A stretch of 64,000 bases of DNA from JAKVCB01 sp965243695 (GTDB lineage: Bacteria > Planctomycetota > Planctomycetia > Pirellulales > Lacipirellulaceae): NCBI GenBank assembly GCA_965243695.1, contig CBDEWC010000025.1, positions 62,001 through 126,000 of the forward strand, read 5' to 3'. Of the stretch, positions 1 through 9,025 are shown piece after piece (position 1 is the stretch's first letter; each line of letters begins with the position of its first letter). The notes under the pieces were generated by a model, which searched no databases, was not told the origin of the DNA, and was given only the letters and a program-made list of their open reading frames with translations. Made by a program: the position numbers and the translations under genes.

Positions 1-773
1 GGCACTTCGCTGTGATCGCGGAGAACCGACAAGAGTGCACCATCGCAATACTGACCGAATAGAAGCGAGTCGCTTAGGCCGAGTATAGGCGGACCATCAA
101 TGACAATGAAGTCGTAATCAGAACGGAGTTTCTCGAAGACAGGTTTTAATTGTACTGTCGCCAATGCTTGAATTGAGTCGACATCACAATAGCCGGCTGT
201 AAGAAGCCAGAGGCCTTCGGCATGGGATGGCCTGATCACGTCGGCCACATTGGCCTCCGCACGTAAAACTTCACACAAACCATCCTCAAGTGGAACGTCG
301 AACAAGGCGTGTAAGGCAGGTCGGCGCAGGTCGCCATCGACGAGGAGAGTTCTTCGCCCAGCTCGGGCGAGGCTTGCCGCGAGTTGACTGGCGACAGTAG
401 TTCGTCCTTCGAGGGTCATGGCACTGGTAACCAGGACGACTTGGCGCTGTTTGGAAGTTGCATCGTGTATCAACAGGGTCCGAACGCCGTCGATCGACTC
501 AGTCAGTTGGGCGACCAGCGGGTGGTTCGGATCGAGTAGCCGTCGTGACGAGAGTGCTGGCAGGGTGCCGACAACGCGAATCCCGAGTCCTTCATCGACT
601 TGTCCTGGGCCGTTCAGGCGGCGATTGCGAAACTCAATATAGGCGATCCCGAGGCAGGTCAGGGCAAAGGCCGCGATGCCGCCAAAACTAGCAATCAGAT
701 ACCGTTGTACGGTGTTAATACCTGGTGTGATTTGAGCCTCTTGGATTTGGAGAATTCGCTGGGGAGCATTCAT
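1..773 (-). CDS. BY-kinase (CpsD/Wzc-type tyrosine autokinase) part, runs off the left edge
   Basis: The first 257 codons are visible; the 3' end lies outside the window. The product begins MNAPQRILQ, has a membrane segment at about residues 25-46, and then a P-loop kinase domain. That domain carries a Walker A'-type LLVDGDLRRP and a Walker B FIVIDGPP, as in bacterial tyrosine kinases that control polysaccharide chain length and export. The P-loop reads TLEGRTT, so the usual Lys of GEGKT/S is Arg, which may weaken ATP binding. The ATG overlaps the stop of the upstream Wzz-domain gene as ATGA. Residues just upstream in this frame (KLDIEMNAPQRI) look like the normal Wzz-kinase linker, so I think the two reading frames are one Wzc-like protein split by a one-base loss near 787-789. 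Family identification is firm; whether the gene is functional is open. Confidence 0.85.
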   Translation of the reverse strand, partial: MNAPQRILQIQEAQITPGINTVQRYLIASFGGIAAFALTCLGIAYIEFRNRRLNGPGQVDEGLGIRVVGTLPALSSRRLLDPNHPLVAQLTESIDGVRTLLIHDATSKQRQVVLVTSAMTLEGRTTVASQLAASLARAGRRTLLVDGDLRRPALHALFDVPLEDGLCEVLRAEANVADVIRPSHAEGLWLLTAGYCDVDSIQALATVQLKPVFEKLRSDYDFIVIDGPPILGLSDSLLFGQYCDGALLSVLRDHSEV

Positions 774-2125
774 TTCGATATCCAGCTTTCGATCTTCAAC
801 GACATTTCGTGGGCAATTTCCTTCAGCTGTTCCAGTTCGGCGTCACGAACCGTTAGTTCGAGCGATTTCTCACCTTTAGAGAGCAAGACTTCTTTGCTGG
901 ATTCCAGTTGACGCTGGACGTTTTCCATCTCTCGAAGGAGCATCGCCGAACGAATGCGGTAGTCGCCAGTCACCTGACGCAACATAGCATTTGGACTGTT
1001 TTGCTCAGAAGCTGCAGCTTGCTGTTTTGCCTGCGACCGGTACTGGGCGATCCGCTGCTGGATGCTCCGTTTTTCCCGCATCAGTCGCTGAAGCGCTGGT
1101 GAAGACCGCCGCGACCTTGATTGCAAATCCTGAAGTTGCATATCGATATACATCATTTGATTTTGCATCATGGCAACCTGTGGGTCCGCCGCGAGATTTG
1201 CGTCGATCTGGGATTCCAGCACGCTCGGATCCTTAAGCTGACGCTGTAGGATCTCAAATTCCGTTTGTGCTTGTAGGAGTTCCTGCCGCATCGCAGTTAA
1301 CGATTCGGTTTGGGCTCTCATTTCGCTGAACAAGATTCTCGACTCAGCGTCGGTTCCCAATTCACCTACCGAGGTGCCGAGTTCTTTGGCCAGATCTTCG
1401 AAGTCTTCCATTTTCCGGCGAATTTCACTTTGGAGATCACCCAGGCTTCGCGATAGTACTTCGCGTGTGCTCAATTTCTTCGTGCGGGCTGCATAGATCA
1501 CTCGGTCTTCATAGGCTTTGGCAACCGCGTCGACAATTTTCTGTAACTCGATTGGATTCTCACTACCGCTGATTGAGATCTTCAAAATTTCACTTTCCTG
1601 GGGGAATGTGACATGGAGATTATCATCAAGCCATTGGATAGGATCGTCTTCGTTAGCAATGGTGGCCAAGCTTGAAACATCAGGGTTGCGGACAGCATCT
1701 TGCAAGACAAAGTAACTTTTCAGAAGGGCAAGCTGCGTTTTTTGCAGAATCTCGAACTGTCGCGTTTCATTGGACATGCCAGAAAACGCCAGCGACTGTT
1801 CTTCACTGGAGACCTGGAACAAAGCAACAGCCGAAGCAGACTCTGGAAACAGCCACCACAACAGACCGGCAGTACCAAGGCTGAGAACTAACCCCATGCC
1901 AAGCACCAACAGCCAGCGGCGGCGCAGGGAATGGTAGAACCAGCTGCGATCCATGCCGCCGCTGACAACCTCTGGTGAACGAGGTCCTCCAGGTGTAGAA
2001 ACGACCGCCGTGCTGGGAGGAAAGCTCGTTCCTCCTGGGATTAAGGCGTCGCCCGGATTAGGGCCGCCAACCGTGACCGGAGGAGTACTAGGGACGTGGG
2101 GATGATCATCGTTGGAGTGGCTCAT
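770..2125 (-). CDS. Wzz-domain chain-length protein (N-terminal part of a Wzc-like autokinase)
   Basis: 451 residues. A proline/glycine-rich cytoplasmic N-terminus (about 1-60) is followed by a membrane helix at about residues 70-92 (LLVLGMGLVLSLG...), a periplasmic domain and long coiled coils rich in Q, E and R (about 230-440). This is the architecture of the periplasmic half of Wzc/PCP-2a proteins, which set polysaccharide chain length and work with a Wza channel; a Wza-like gene lies at 4606-5658. The protein ends abruptly (LKIESWISK) just before the place where the family continues into a second membrane helix and the tyrosine kinase. Those parts are encoded in the next frame (1-773). 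The break is best explained by one missing base in an A run on the coding strand (T run at 787-789 on the plus strand). Confidence 0.82.
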   Translation of the reverse strand: MSHSNDDHPHVPSTPPVTVGGPNPGDALIPGGTSFPPSTAVVSTPGGPRSPEVVSGGMDRSWFYHSLRRRWLLVLGMGLVLSLGTAGLLWWLFPESASAVALFQVSSEEQSLAFSGMSNETRQFEILQKTQLALLKSYFVLQDAVRNPDVSSLATIANEDDPIQWLDDNLHVTFPQESEILKISISGSENPIELQKIVDAVAKAYEDRVIYAARTKKLSTREVLSRSLGDLQSEIRRKMEDFEDLAKELGTSVGELGTDAESRILFSEMRAQTESLTAMRQELLQAQTEFEILQRQLKDPSVLESQIDANLAADPQVAMMQNQMMYIDMQLQDLQSRSRRSSPALQRLMREKRSIQQRIAQYRSQAKQQAAASEQNSPNAMLRQVTGDYRIRSAMLLREMENVQRQLESSKEVLLSKGEKSLELTVRDAELEQLKEIAHEMSLKIESWISK

Positions 2126-2440
2126 CAGGCAATCTCTCTTTTCGTAGTTGGCCGTGCAGGTGACTTGTCTTTCAAGTCGAGTAAGGCAAATCTGTCGGCT
2201 TGCGACCGACCTGTTTCGCGGTTCAACCGCCGCAATTAGTGAGCCAATTCCTTACTGGCGACAAACTATGATGCCGATCCCATTTCTCCTTAAGCACTTG
2301 CGTCAAATGCTGAAATGTTCGGCAGTCGATGGTTGTTGTGATAAAGCAACCTCCTGTTTACTGGGAGCAACATGGGCTATTCGTTTAACCGCTGGTCAAT
2401 ACCATTGGTTTTTGTCTTTGGCTAGCTTGTCAAATTGTGT
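2126..2440. other. Intergenic gap between the exosortase and the Wzz gene
   Basis: About 315 bases with no convincing ORF, tRNA or terminator on either strand. It should hold the promoter of the minus-strand Wzz-kinase gene; I could not pick a clear -35/-10 pair. Confidence 0.4.
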
Positions 2441-3412
2441 TTACCGGATCGGTATCGGTGCCTGACGCTTCGTAGTCGCTAGTTTCACATGGGCCACTTC
2501 TTCGGGAACCGTTAGACGGGAAAGTATTTGGAATTCAATCCAGAGGAAGCCAAGGCCCCAAACCATCATGAGCAGCCCACTAACGTCATGTGCCAGTTGC
2601 CGAGCATGTTCATCAGTCGTGATCAGGTAGAGCAGGGCAGTCAGCACAATCCGTACAACATTCGACAGCACTGCAATCGGAATGGCACTCAACAGAACGA
2701 TGAATTTGTCCCACCAGGGGCGGTCGATCAGAAAAATCATCGCTACCGACATGGCCCCAAAGATTGTAAGCATTCGTAGCCCACTGCACTCTTCAGCAAC
2801 GGTTAAGTTCTCTACGACCCCTGGGAGTGTGATCACATTTCCGGCGCGATAAGCGGCAATTCCCAATGTTTGCAGGATGAGAGTACTGCAAACCGTCGCA
2901 ACCCGCTGTAGGTGCATCAGCAACGAGTTTTCCAGCACTGAAGGTAATGGAAACATAAAGACCAAAAAGCATATTCCTGGCCAGGCCCAGCGAACACATT
3001 GAAGACCTCCAACCAAGAGGAATATGCCAAACATTGCGACAATGAAACTCAAGCGGTCCACTGGTGCCATGTCAAAGATGGCGGCAAAAATTCGTACGAC
3101 CAAAGCCCCCACCAAAATACCAACCCCTATCCAACGTTCGCTTGGAGGTGTCCATTGAAACGGTTGCCGGCGAAGCCAAAAGATTCCCAAGGCAAATGCG
3201 GGAAGCAGATAACCGTGAGAATAGAGCGGATTTGCCCAGGCAGCGCTCGTTAGCGAGAACATGTTCCAGTAAGCGATCACCAATGCCAGACAGAGAATCC
3301 CCAAAAGGATTGCCGGGTTTCTCTGGTCAGGGTCCGACCAGGAAAACTTGGTGGCTACACGAGGAGAATTGGTTTGGGTAGGGCGGATCGATGGGTTGAT
3401 GGGCTGGCTCAT
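2441..3412 (-). CDS. Exosortase (planctomycete type)
   Basis: 323 residues, polytopic membrane protein with about eight helices. It has the three invariant residues of exosortases/archaeosortases: Cys209 in AEECSGLR, Arg254 in SNVVRIVL and His275 in AHDVSG. Exosortases are inner-membrane transpeptidase-like enzymes that cut C-terminal sorting signals (PEP-CTERM and variants) and hand proteins to the cell surface, usually beside exopolysaccharide genes. That setting is present here: Wzz/kinase downstream on the same strand, Wza-like lipoprotein and EpsI-family protein on the other strand. No protein in the window ends in an obvious PEP-CTERM-like tail, so its substrates are elsewhere. Planctomycete exosortases have their own subfamily names; I do not assign one. 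The hydrophilic N-terminal 35 residues are typical. Confidence 0.93.
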   Translation of the reverse strand: MSQPINPSIRPTQTNSPRVATKFSWSDPDQRNPAILLGILCLALVIAYWNMFSLTSAAWANPLYSHGYLLPAFALGIFWLRRQPFQWTPPSERWIGVGILVGALVVRIFAAIFDMAPVDRLSFIVAMFGIFLLVGGLQCVRWAWPGICFLVFMFPLPSVLENSLLMHLQRVATVCSTLILQTLGIAAYRAGNVITLPGVVENLTVAEECSGLRMLTIFGAMSVAMIFLIDRPWWDKFIVLLSAIPIAVLSNVVRIVLTALLYLITTDEHARQLAHDVSGLLMMVWGLGFLWIEFQILSRLTVPEEVAHVKLATTKRQAPIPIR

Positions 3413-3460
3413 GCCGGTCTCGTATCAGGTGTCGAAGGCGGAATTATTTCATTAACGAAC

Positions 3461-3500
3461 TTGATTTTGTGATGGACTGCTTGATTTTGTGATGGACTGG
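3461..3500. repeat. 20-bp tandem duplication
   Basis: TTGATTTTGTGATGGACTGC occurs twice head to tail; the second copy ends in G instead of C. It lies just upstream of the exosortase start, in its probable leader or promoter region. Confidence 0.9.
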
Positions 3501-3903
3501 ATGTGTCCGGTCAACTGGTTTGACCATGGACCGAAACCAAACCAAGGCAGTTCGCACTACGCTGGCCTTTACGAGGTGATTCTCGGACGGGTATTTATCG
3601 CAGGTGGGTGGTTTCACCCAGCGTGTGCCGGTGATCACTTCTCTTGTTAAGGCTGCAAAAGTGCGCGCTGATAAAAATGCGCCAATTTATGTGGGATAAG
3701 GTACTCAGACTGCAACGGGTAACAGTTTGGTACCTCAATCAAAGACTCCTGTAACTTCTTCTCCTGCAACTAGTACAGCGAAGTCTACCGGACGGCGCTG
3801 AACGGACAATTGAGTATGCCCGAATCCTTTCGCGGCGGTTGAAATTCCCTTAGCAAGCCTTCCTAGGCTTAACTTGGTTTAACCTTGGGCCGCACTGGAC
3901 AAT

Positions 3904-3947
3904 ACGTATGCCGGTCACCTGCAACACGTATGAGGGTCACCTGCAAC
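3904..3947. repeat. 22-bp tandem duplication
   Basis: Two adjacent 22-bp copies (ACGTATGCCGGTCACCTGCA... and ACGTATGAGGGTCACCTGCA...) differ at two positions. Intergenic. Confidence 0.85.
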
Positions 3948-4117
3948 CTGCTTGTAGTATCTCAGCTACCACGAGGATAAGCCGACGTTCAACAACTGTC
4001 AAATTGTTAAAGCTTATGTTGCTGCCACCTTTTGGGCGGCAAATTATCGAGTGATTTTGCAACACCAACCAAATCTGGCGGTTGTTCCGATTAGCAAGTC
4101 GTCAGGTATGGGCTCCT

Positions 4118-4172
4118 GCGCCGCACCCATTTTTGCGCCACCCCCATTTTTGCTGCGCCGCGCCCATTTTTG
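4118..4172. repeat. Three imperfect 17-20-bp repeats
   Basis: Three head-to-tail copies of a unit close to GCGCCGCACCCATTTTTG, with small length differences (18, 17 and 20 bp). Intergenic. Confidence 0.8.
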
Positions 4173-4605
4173 CCAAGTGGATTTACACGCTAGCGGTAGC
4201 CGTTGTACGTAATCCGAATTGCGATGGTTCATAGCGACCCCCCATTTGGGGGAATTGCACCATCTGGCCTTACAGCCCAAAAAAATCGTTTTCTCCTTAC
4301 AAATGGTATGAACTGTCCGTTGCGGGGCAACATTTCCCATCGCGGGGCCATTTTGACGGATGCTTGGAAAACTCTGTTTGTTGCCTAATCAAGCGACAAA
4401 ACCAGTTTTGTTGCCTCCTTATGCTAGCGTGCGAGTCCAAAAATTTTGGGCTGGAGCAAAGTTATGGGCAAGCTTTTCCGATTACTACGAGTGTACGACT
4501 GTTGACGGTTATAGAGGGATTGCCGCAGCGGCCTGACTCTGGCAACGATAGCTTGTAGCAATTTGACCACGGCATTAAATCCCCTAGTCCGGGAGCGAGG
4601 TTGCG

Positions 4606-5658
4606 ATGACGAGCAGCTTTCGACAACTCAGCGCAGCCTGTTTTGTATTCATATTCATCACGAACGCTGGTTGCACGGCCTTTCTCGCTCCAAGAGATCC
4701 TTTTCCAGCGACGGTAGCCGACCCTCCCCAGTGCAGCAATGTACCCCGTGAGCTGGACATGGTTTCGCTACCTCCGTACACCATCGAGCCGCCCGATATC
4801 TTGATGATCAATGCCGTCAAAGTGGTTCCCAAACCCCCCCATAAGATTGAGCCCTTTGATGGTCTGCTGATACGTGCTATCGGGGTCCTACCTGACCAGC
4901 CAATCGCAGATATTTTTTCAGTCACTCCCGAGGGAGATGTCGATTTGGGACCGTCCTATGGCAAAGTCAAAGTGGTTGGGCTAACCGTCAGTGAAGCAGA
5001 TGCGGCTGTTCAAGACCACTTGACTCAGCTGTTTCACCATGTCGAAGTCTCCATTTCCTTGGGTTTCTCAGCTGGCGCTCAGCAGGTCGTGGGTGAACAC
5101 CTTGTAGGACCGGATGGGCGCGTGAACTTGGGGACTTACGGGTCGGTCTACGTTTCTGGTAAGACGATTGATCAAGCCCGTAAGGAGATCGAGATGCAAC
5201 TATCCAATTACCTGGAAGATCCGAAGGTGGTTGTTGATGTCCTGGCGTACAACAGCAAGAAGTACTATGTCGTAACGCAAGGGGCCGGATTCGGAGACAA
5301 CGTGCAGGAAGCTCCCATCACGGGTAATGAAACTGTACTCGACGCGATTGCCAGAATTGGTGGTATTTCGCAATTGTCATCGAGCAAGATCTGGATTGCC
5401 CGTCCCGCACCCAATGGTGTTGGCTGTGAGCAGATCTTACCGGTCAATTGGGTCAACATCAGCCGTGGGGCGTCAACGGCCACAAATTACCAACTGATGC
5501 CCGGCGATCGTCTGTTCATTGCTCAGGACAATCTGGTAGCATTCGATTCCTTCGTATCAAAAATAACTCGACCATTTGAGCGAATGCTTGGCTTTGTGTC
5601 ACTGGGAACGGCCACGGCGAATAGGATTACCCGGTTTGGTAAAGGTCAGTTTAACTAA
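4606..5658 (+). CDS. Wza-like polysaccharide export lipoprotein
   Basis: 350 residues. The N-terminus is a lipoprotein signal with a lipobox-like TNAGC at about residues 19-23. After it come the PPYTIEPPDIL polysaccharide-export domain and SLBB-like segments (VSEADAAVQDHL, KTIDQARKEIEMQL), then a region ending in MPGDRLFIAQDNL, which is typical of this family. Outer-membrane Wza proteins form the export channel for capsule or exopolysaccharide together with a Wzz/BY-kinase, whose genes lie at 1-2125. A related IEP(P/F)D motif occurs twice (EPPDILMINAVKV and EPFDGLLIRAIGV), suggesting a small internal duplication of the domain start. The ATG follows a purine-rich GGGAGCGAGG ribosome-binding site. 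Confidence 0.9.
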   Translation: MTSSFRQLSAACFVFIFITNAGCTAFLAPRDPFPATVADPPQCSNVPRELDMVSLPPYTIEPPDILMINAVKVVPKPPHKIEPFDGLLIRAIGVLPDQPIADIFSVTPEGDVDLGPSYGKVKVVGLTVSEADAAVQDHLTQLFHHVEVSISLGFSAGAQQVVGEHLVGPDGRVNLGTYGSVYVSGKTIDQARKEIEMQLSNYLEDPKVVVDVLAYNSKKYYVVTQGAGFGDNVQEAPITGNETVLDAIARIGGISQLSSSKIWIARPAPNGVGCEQILPVNWVNISRGASTATNYQLMPGDRLFIAQDNLVAFDSFVSKITRPFERMLGFVSLGTATANRITRFGKGQFN

Positions 5659-5784
5659 GGGCTATTTGAATCATTGGAAACCTGTAGAAAGCTTCAGAGT
5701 TGTTGGGCTTTCTCTAATGGGATCACACCCAATTGCTGGGTTCTCGACTGGTACGAACTACGACCAAGTATGAAGGAACAAGAG

Positions 5785-6642
5785 ATGAGGAAGAATTTTT
5801 TAGTTGCCATCGTATTGGCTGTCTTCTTCGTCCTTTCCGGTGGATGGCTGACGGCCGCACCCATTGCCAATCCCACTCCTGGGCCATGCTGTATCGATGG
5901 TGTTTGCTATCCGAAACGCGAGACTTGGGGTTTCTATGGAACCCGTTGGCGACAATGGCCCAATGATCTGCGGCCAGAGGTTCCCGGTCGCTCCGATTTG
6001 CCTTCCAAACCAGATTTGCCAGATGAGTTGCCTTCGGTGATTTTGCCCGACTCTAAGGATGAAGACCTTCAAGCCCCCGCTCCTACCAAAAAAACGGAGG
6101 CTGACGCGGAGGACACGGTTCCTGCTGAGGGAGAGACGGGACCAAGGTTGCCATTATTGCCGGCGATACCGGCATTGCCCGGAGCCCCTCTCAAACCAAC
6201 ATTGCCAACAATACCTGCCGATGTGGGGCTGCCAAAACCTGGGGGCGGATTGGCACCTGGTAAACCCCCAGCAGGTGATGCGGGCTTAGATCCTCCTCCA
6301 GCTTTGCCCTTGGATGTGCCGACAGACAAGCCTGGGGGCAAGCCGAAATTGGACTTCAAACTTCAACGAATTCAGCCGATTCGAAGGCCCGAAAATGATC
6401 TCGACTTGCCACCACCGCTCCCTAAGGGATTGACTTACCAAGGTCGGCCAGCATCTGCCGACCAGCAAGTGACAAGCTTACCGTCTGCGAGCATACGACG
6501 ACTGCCGGTGGTGTCCAAGCCACGGGACGTTGGCATATGGGCTGATGCTGCGGTGGTTCCGGTCTCCTTGACGAAGTCGAGGTCCTCCGCTGGACGCGAT
6601 GCGAACATAGCCACGACCGTGTATGGGTTTCCGTTCCAGTAG
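5785..6642 (+). CDS. Proline-rich exported protein with planctomycete N-terminal motif
   Basis: 285 residues from the chosen ATG at 5785, which directly starts a clean signal peptide (MRKNFLVAIVLAVFFVLSGG) and has AGGAAC upstream; an in-frame ATG at 5770 is possible. Behind the signal peptide is GPCCIDGVCYPKRETWG followed by FYGTRWRQWP, a cysteine- and tryptophan-containing motif I know from many exported planctomycete proteins. The rest is low complexity, very rich in Pro, Leu, Asp and Lys, with phrases such as LPAIPALPGAPLKP, and has no recognisable domain. It lies between the Wza-like gene and the EpsI-family gene on the same strand, so it may be a surface or periplasmic partner of the export locus. 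The function is not known. Confidence 0.75.
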   Translation: MRKNFLVAIVLAVFFVLSGGWLTAAPIANPTPGPCCIDGVCYPKRETWGFYGTRWRQWPNDLRPEVPGRSDLPSKPDLPDELPSVILPDSKDEDLQAPAPTKKTEADAEDTVPAEGETGPRLPLLPAIPALPGAPLKPTLPTIPADVGLPKPGGGLAPGKPPAGDAGLDPPPALPLDVPTDKPGGKPKLDFKLQRIQPIRRPENDLDLPPPLPKGLTYQGRPASADQQVTSLPSASIRRLPVVSKPRDVGIWADAAVVPVSLTKSRSSAGRDANIATTVYGFPFQ

Positions 6643-7074
6643 CCGTTAGCAGGCGGATGGCCACGCATTTGTCTTGCGGTTTGCTAGCCGCCACAAGTGC
6701 GGGGTGGCGACAGTTCGATGAATGGCAGCCCGTTGAATTCTGCGGAAAACAACTATTCCGCATGTATCAATTATGACGTCTGGCTGTCGCTTGCCACGGT
6801 TCATTTTCTTGACAGTTCCGGCATATGGGCATACGGTAACCATAGGGTGGTTTGGGTGAGCAGCACCCAATGGAATCGCTCCTCATGAGATTCAAGGTGG
6901 GATTCAAGGGCCGTTATGCCAGACTGCGATGCGGCTGGGCGATTCGACCCCACCCAAGGTTGACTCTTACGCTGGTTCCGAGGAGGTTGTGAACTTCCTA
7001 TCCAGTTCGTCACCGTTGCAACTTCAGCAGACGAGTTCTGTACCTTTTTGCCCCGTTTTGTGAGGTGCTTTTTA
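6643..7074. other. Gap before the EpsI-family gene
   Basis: 432 bases with no supported gene. It contains a possible sigma70-type promoter (6809-6837) and a small 12-bp direct repeat (GATTCAAGGTGG at 6889-6900, GATTCAAGGG at 6901-6910). Confidence 0.4.
6809..6837 (+). promoter_or_regulatory. Possible sigma70-type promoter upstream of the EpsI-family gene
   Basis: TTGACA at 6809-6814 and TACGGT at 6832-6837 are separated by 17 bases. The -35 box is perfect and the -10 box is weak. It points towards the EpsI gene about 240 bases downstream. Sequence match only. Confidence 0.35.
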
Positions 7075-7855
7075 ATGTGGATGTTCATTACAGGTGGACT
7101 TTTAATCGCAATTATTGTGGGAGCAATCGCCTTTTCTATAAGCATGGGGCGGAACCTTGCATTGGTCTGTGCGACTGCCGGCATTTTTCTGATCGGTTTG
7201 ACGTTTGTTCAGGCTAAGTATTCGGATCGTTGGGCGTCAGCCAATATCACGTCGGAAGAATTTGTTGAGTGCTTCAACAATGTTCCCAAGGTGATTGGAG
7301 ACTGGGAGTCTGAAGGACCTGGAGGTTAAGGAGGAAGTCCGCGACACGGCCGGGGCAGTCGGGTATGTGTCGCGAGCCTACAAGAACACCAAAACCGGAA
7401 AAGTCGTGACCCTTTGGCTGATTGTAGGCCACTCGCGTGATATTTGCCGACATACACCAGACATCTGTTACCCCTCGTCAGGATTCCACAAGCAGAGCAA
7501 CGAGAATGTCCCTTACACGATGGCTTTTGACGAACTGCAACCGTCCCACTTTTGGACCAACAGTTTCATTCGTGAAGATCGCAATGGTCGCGCGCTCGAG
7601 CGAGTCTTCTGGTCGTGGTATAAACCGAACGAAAAAGGTGAGGTGAAATGGATTGCTCCAGAACATCAGCGTTGGGTCTTCGGAAACGCCAGGGCGCTCT
7701 ACAAAATGTACTTTGCAAGTTCAATGCCTAGCCCGAAGCAAACGGCTGACAAAAGCGATTGCATTGAGTTTGCCCAATTGTTCCTGCCGCGGATTGAAAA
7801 TGCCCTACTGGGACAAGATGCGGAGCCAAGCGATCAGGCTGCAGCAAGTTCTTAG
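7075..7855 (+). pseudogene. EpsI-family exosortase-associated protein, interrupted by a one-base frameshift
   Basis: Two reading frames together encode one EpsI-like protein of about 259 residues. The first (7075 to the stop at 7329) has two hydrophobic segments and a periplasmic start ending ...VIGDWESE. The second continues DLEVKEEVRD and contains ICRHTPDICYP, the Cys/His-Pro-Cys signature of EpsI, and a C-terminus rich in aromatic residues. Removing one G at 7315-7316 (GAAGGACC to GAAGACC) joins the frames without losing a residue. EpsI proteins accompany exosortases; one is encoded at 2441-3412. The ATG at 7075 has GAGGTG upstream and is preferred over the TTG at 7048. The break may be a sequencing error, in which case the gene is intact, or a recent inactivation. 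Confidence 0.82.
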
Positions 7856-7972
7856 CCGGCGGATCGGCAGCCTGTTGGGATGCCGTTGACTTCGCCGGAA
7901 CGATGGAACCCGCCCACCTGGCCTCGAAACGGGGCAGCGGTGCGGTTGTTACAAGCGGGCAGACCAGGCCGG

Positions 7973-9025
7973 TTAGAAATCGTCACCAGACGGTTGGGGC
8001 AGGATTTTGTCGTTTATGAGCTTGGACCGTTTCCGGTTACTGGTCATCAGCTGGCCGTACACCACCGGTTCAACCGAATCGTTCATGAAGATGATGTGGC
8101 CGTCGACAAAGGCCACGTTCACGCCTCCCGGGTGCCTGCTGGACGGGTAACCGAGTTGTTCATTGATGGGACTAGAGAATTCTGCCATGGTACCTGGCGC
8201 ACTGGAGATTTTATCCAAGTTATTGTCGCCATTGATTTGTTGAATTCCGCTGGCCGTGTTGCTCCAGACGAAACCATAGATGTGTTTTGCATCTTTGATG
8301 CTTGCGATATCTCTCGGACCGTTGGTTCCCGGTTCAAACATTTCGGTCATTGAGTTGCCGTCGTACGTGTAAAACCAGGGATGCACGCTTTCAGAAAGCA
8401 TGAGGGTATTGCTCGTGCCATCATTCGCTTGCACATATGAAGTACTCGAGGTGATCTTAGGATGGTTTTCCCGTCCGTCAGCCTGGGAACTAGAGCCAAA
8501 AAATGCAGTTTCTTTGGCGTTGTCAAAGAAAACACCGTTCGCGGTGCTTTCGGAGGTGTCACTGCCGCGGCTTGTGTCGCTGAAGGCTCTGCCCGCGTTG
8601 GCTACATAACTCAGTGAGGGCTCCCCTGGGATTTCAGGTGGATCGCTGGGACATAGCAAAAACTCAATTTCGGACCAGGGCTTTTTTGTGAGAATGGTCG
8701 ATGAAAAATCGTTGTTCCAGGCATCCCACAGAGCATTTTGTTCCGTGTAAGGGAACGCCATTACGACCCAGCTTGCCCGCCGCCCCAACGAATGATCATT
8801 GCCATCGTACAATGCGTTGATATAGCCGGGCAGTTTCCGTTGACTGCTGTCCATGTTGATTAAGGCAAGTGACAACTGCTTGATGTTGTTTTTACAGGTA
8901 TTGTTACGTGCACTTTCGCGGGCCGATTGAACTGCCGGCAGCAGCAAGGCGACCAGCGTGCCGATGATCGAGATCACGACCAAAAGTTCGACCAATGTGA
9001 AACCAGCTGTTTGACGTTGCCTCAT
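7973..9025 (-). CDS. DUF1559 family pseudopilin-like protein
   Basis: 350 residues. It starts with a type IV prepilin-like leader (MRQRQTAGFTLVELLVVIS): cleavage would fall after the Gly, leaving FTLVELL and a hydrophobic helix. The DUF1559 body carries the family's C-terminal motif, here VNVAFVDGHIIF. Planctomycetes encode dozens to hundreds of such proteins; their role is not settled (surface structures or type II secretion-like pseudopili have been proposed). The ATG has a good AGGAG site. It is convergent with the EpsI gene and lies next to the exosortase/export locus, but similar genes are scattered everywhere in these genomes, so the neighbourhood says little. Confidence 0.93.
   Translation of the reverse strand: MRQRQTAGFTLVELLVVISIIGTLVALLLPAVQSARESARNNTCKNNIKQLSLALINMDSSQRKLPGYINALYDGNDHSLGRRASWVVMAFPYTEQNALWDAWNNDFSSTILTKKPWSEIEFLLCPSDPPEIPGEPSLSYVANAGRAFSDTSRGSDTSESTANGVFFDNAKETAFFGSSSQADGRENHPKITSSTSYVQANDGTSNTLMLSESVHPWFYTYDGNSMTEMFEPGTNGPRDIASIKDAKHIYGFVWSNTASGIQQINGDNNLDKISSAPGTMAEFSSPINEQLGYPSSRHPGGVNVAFVDGHIIFMNDSVEPVVYGQLMTSNRKRSKLINDKILPQPSGDDF

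Larger units (their letters stand above)
3413..4605. other. 1.2-kb divergent intergenic region with three sets of tandem duplications
   Basis: The region separates the minus-strand exosortase from the plus-strand Wza-like gene and should contain both promoters. I see no convincing gene: ORFs of 60-110 codons here have no family resemblance and no good ribosome-binding site. It holds three imperfect direct repeats (3461-3500, 3904-3947, 4118-4172) and a G/C palindrome at about 4238-4252 (CCCCCCATTTGGGGG) with no T tail. Confidence 0.5.

Noticed and set aside
4238..4252. CCCCCCATTTGGGGG palindrome as a terminator
   Set aside because: No T run on either side, and no gene ends nearby.
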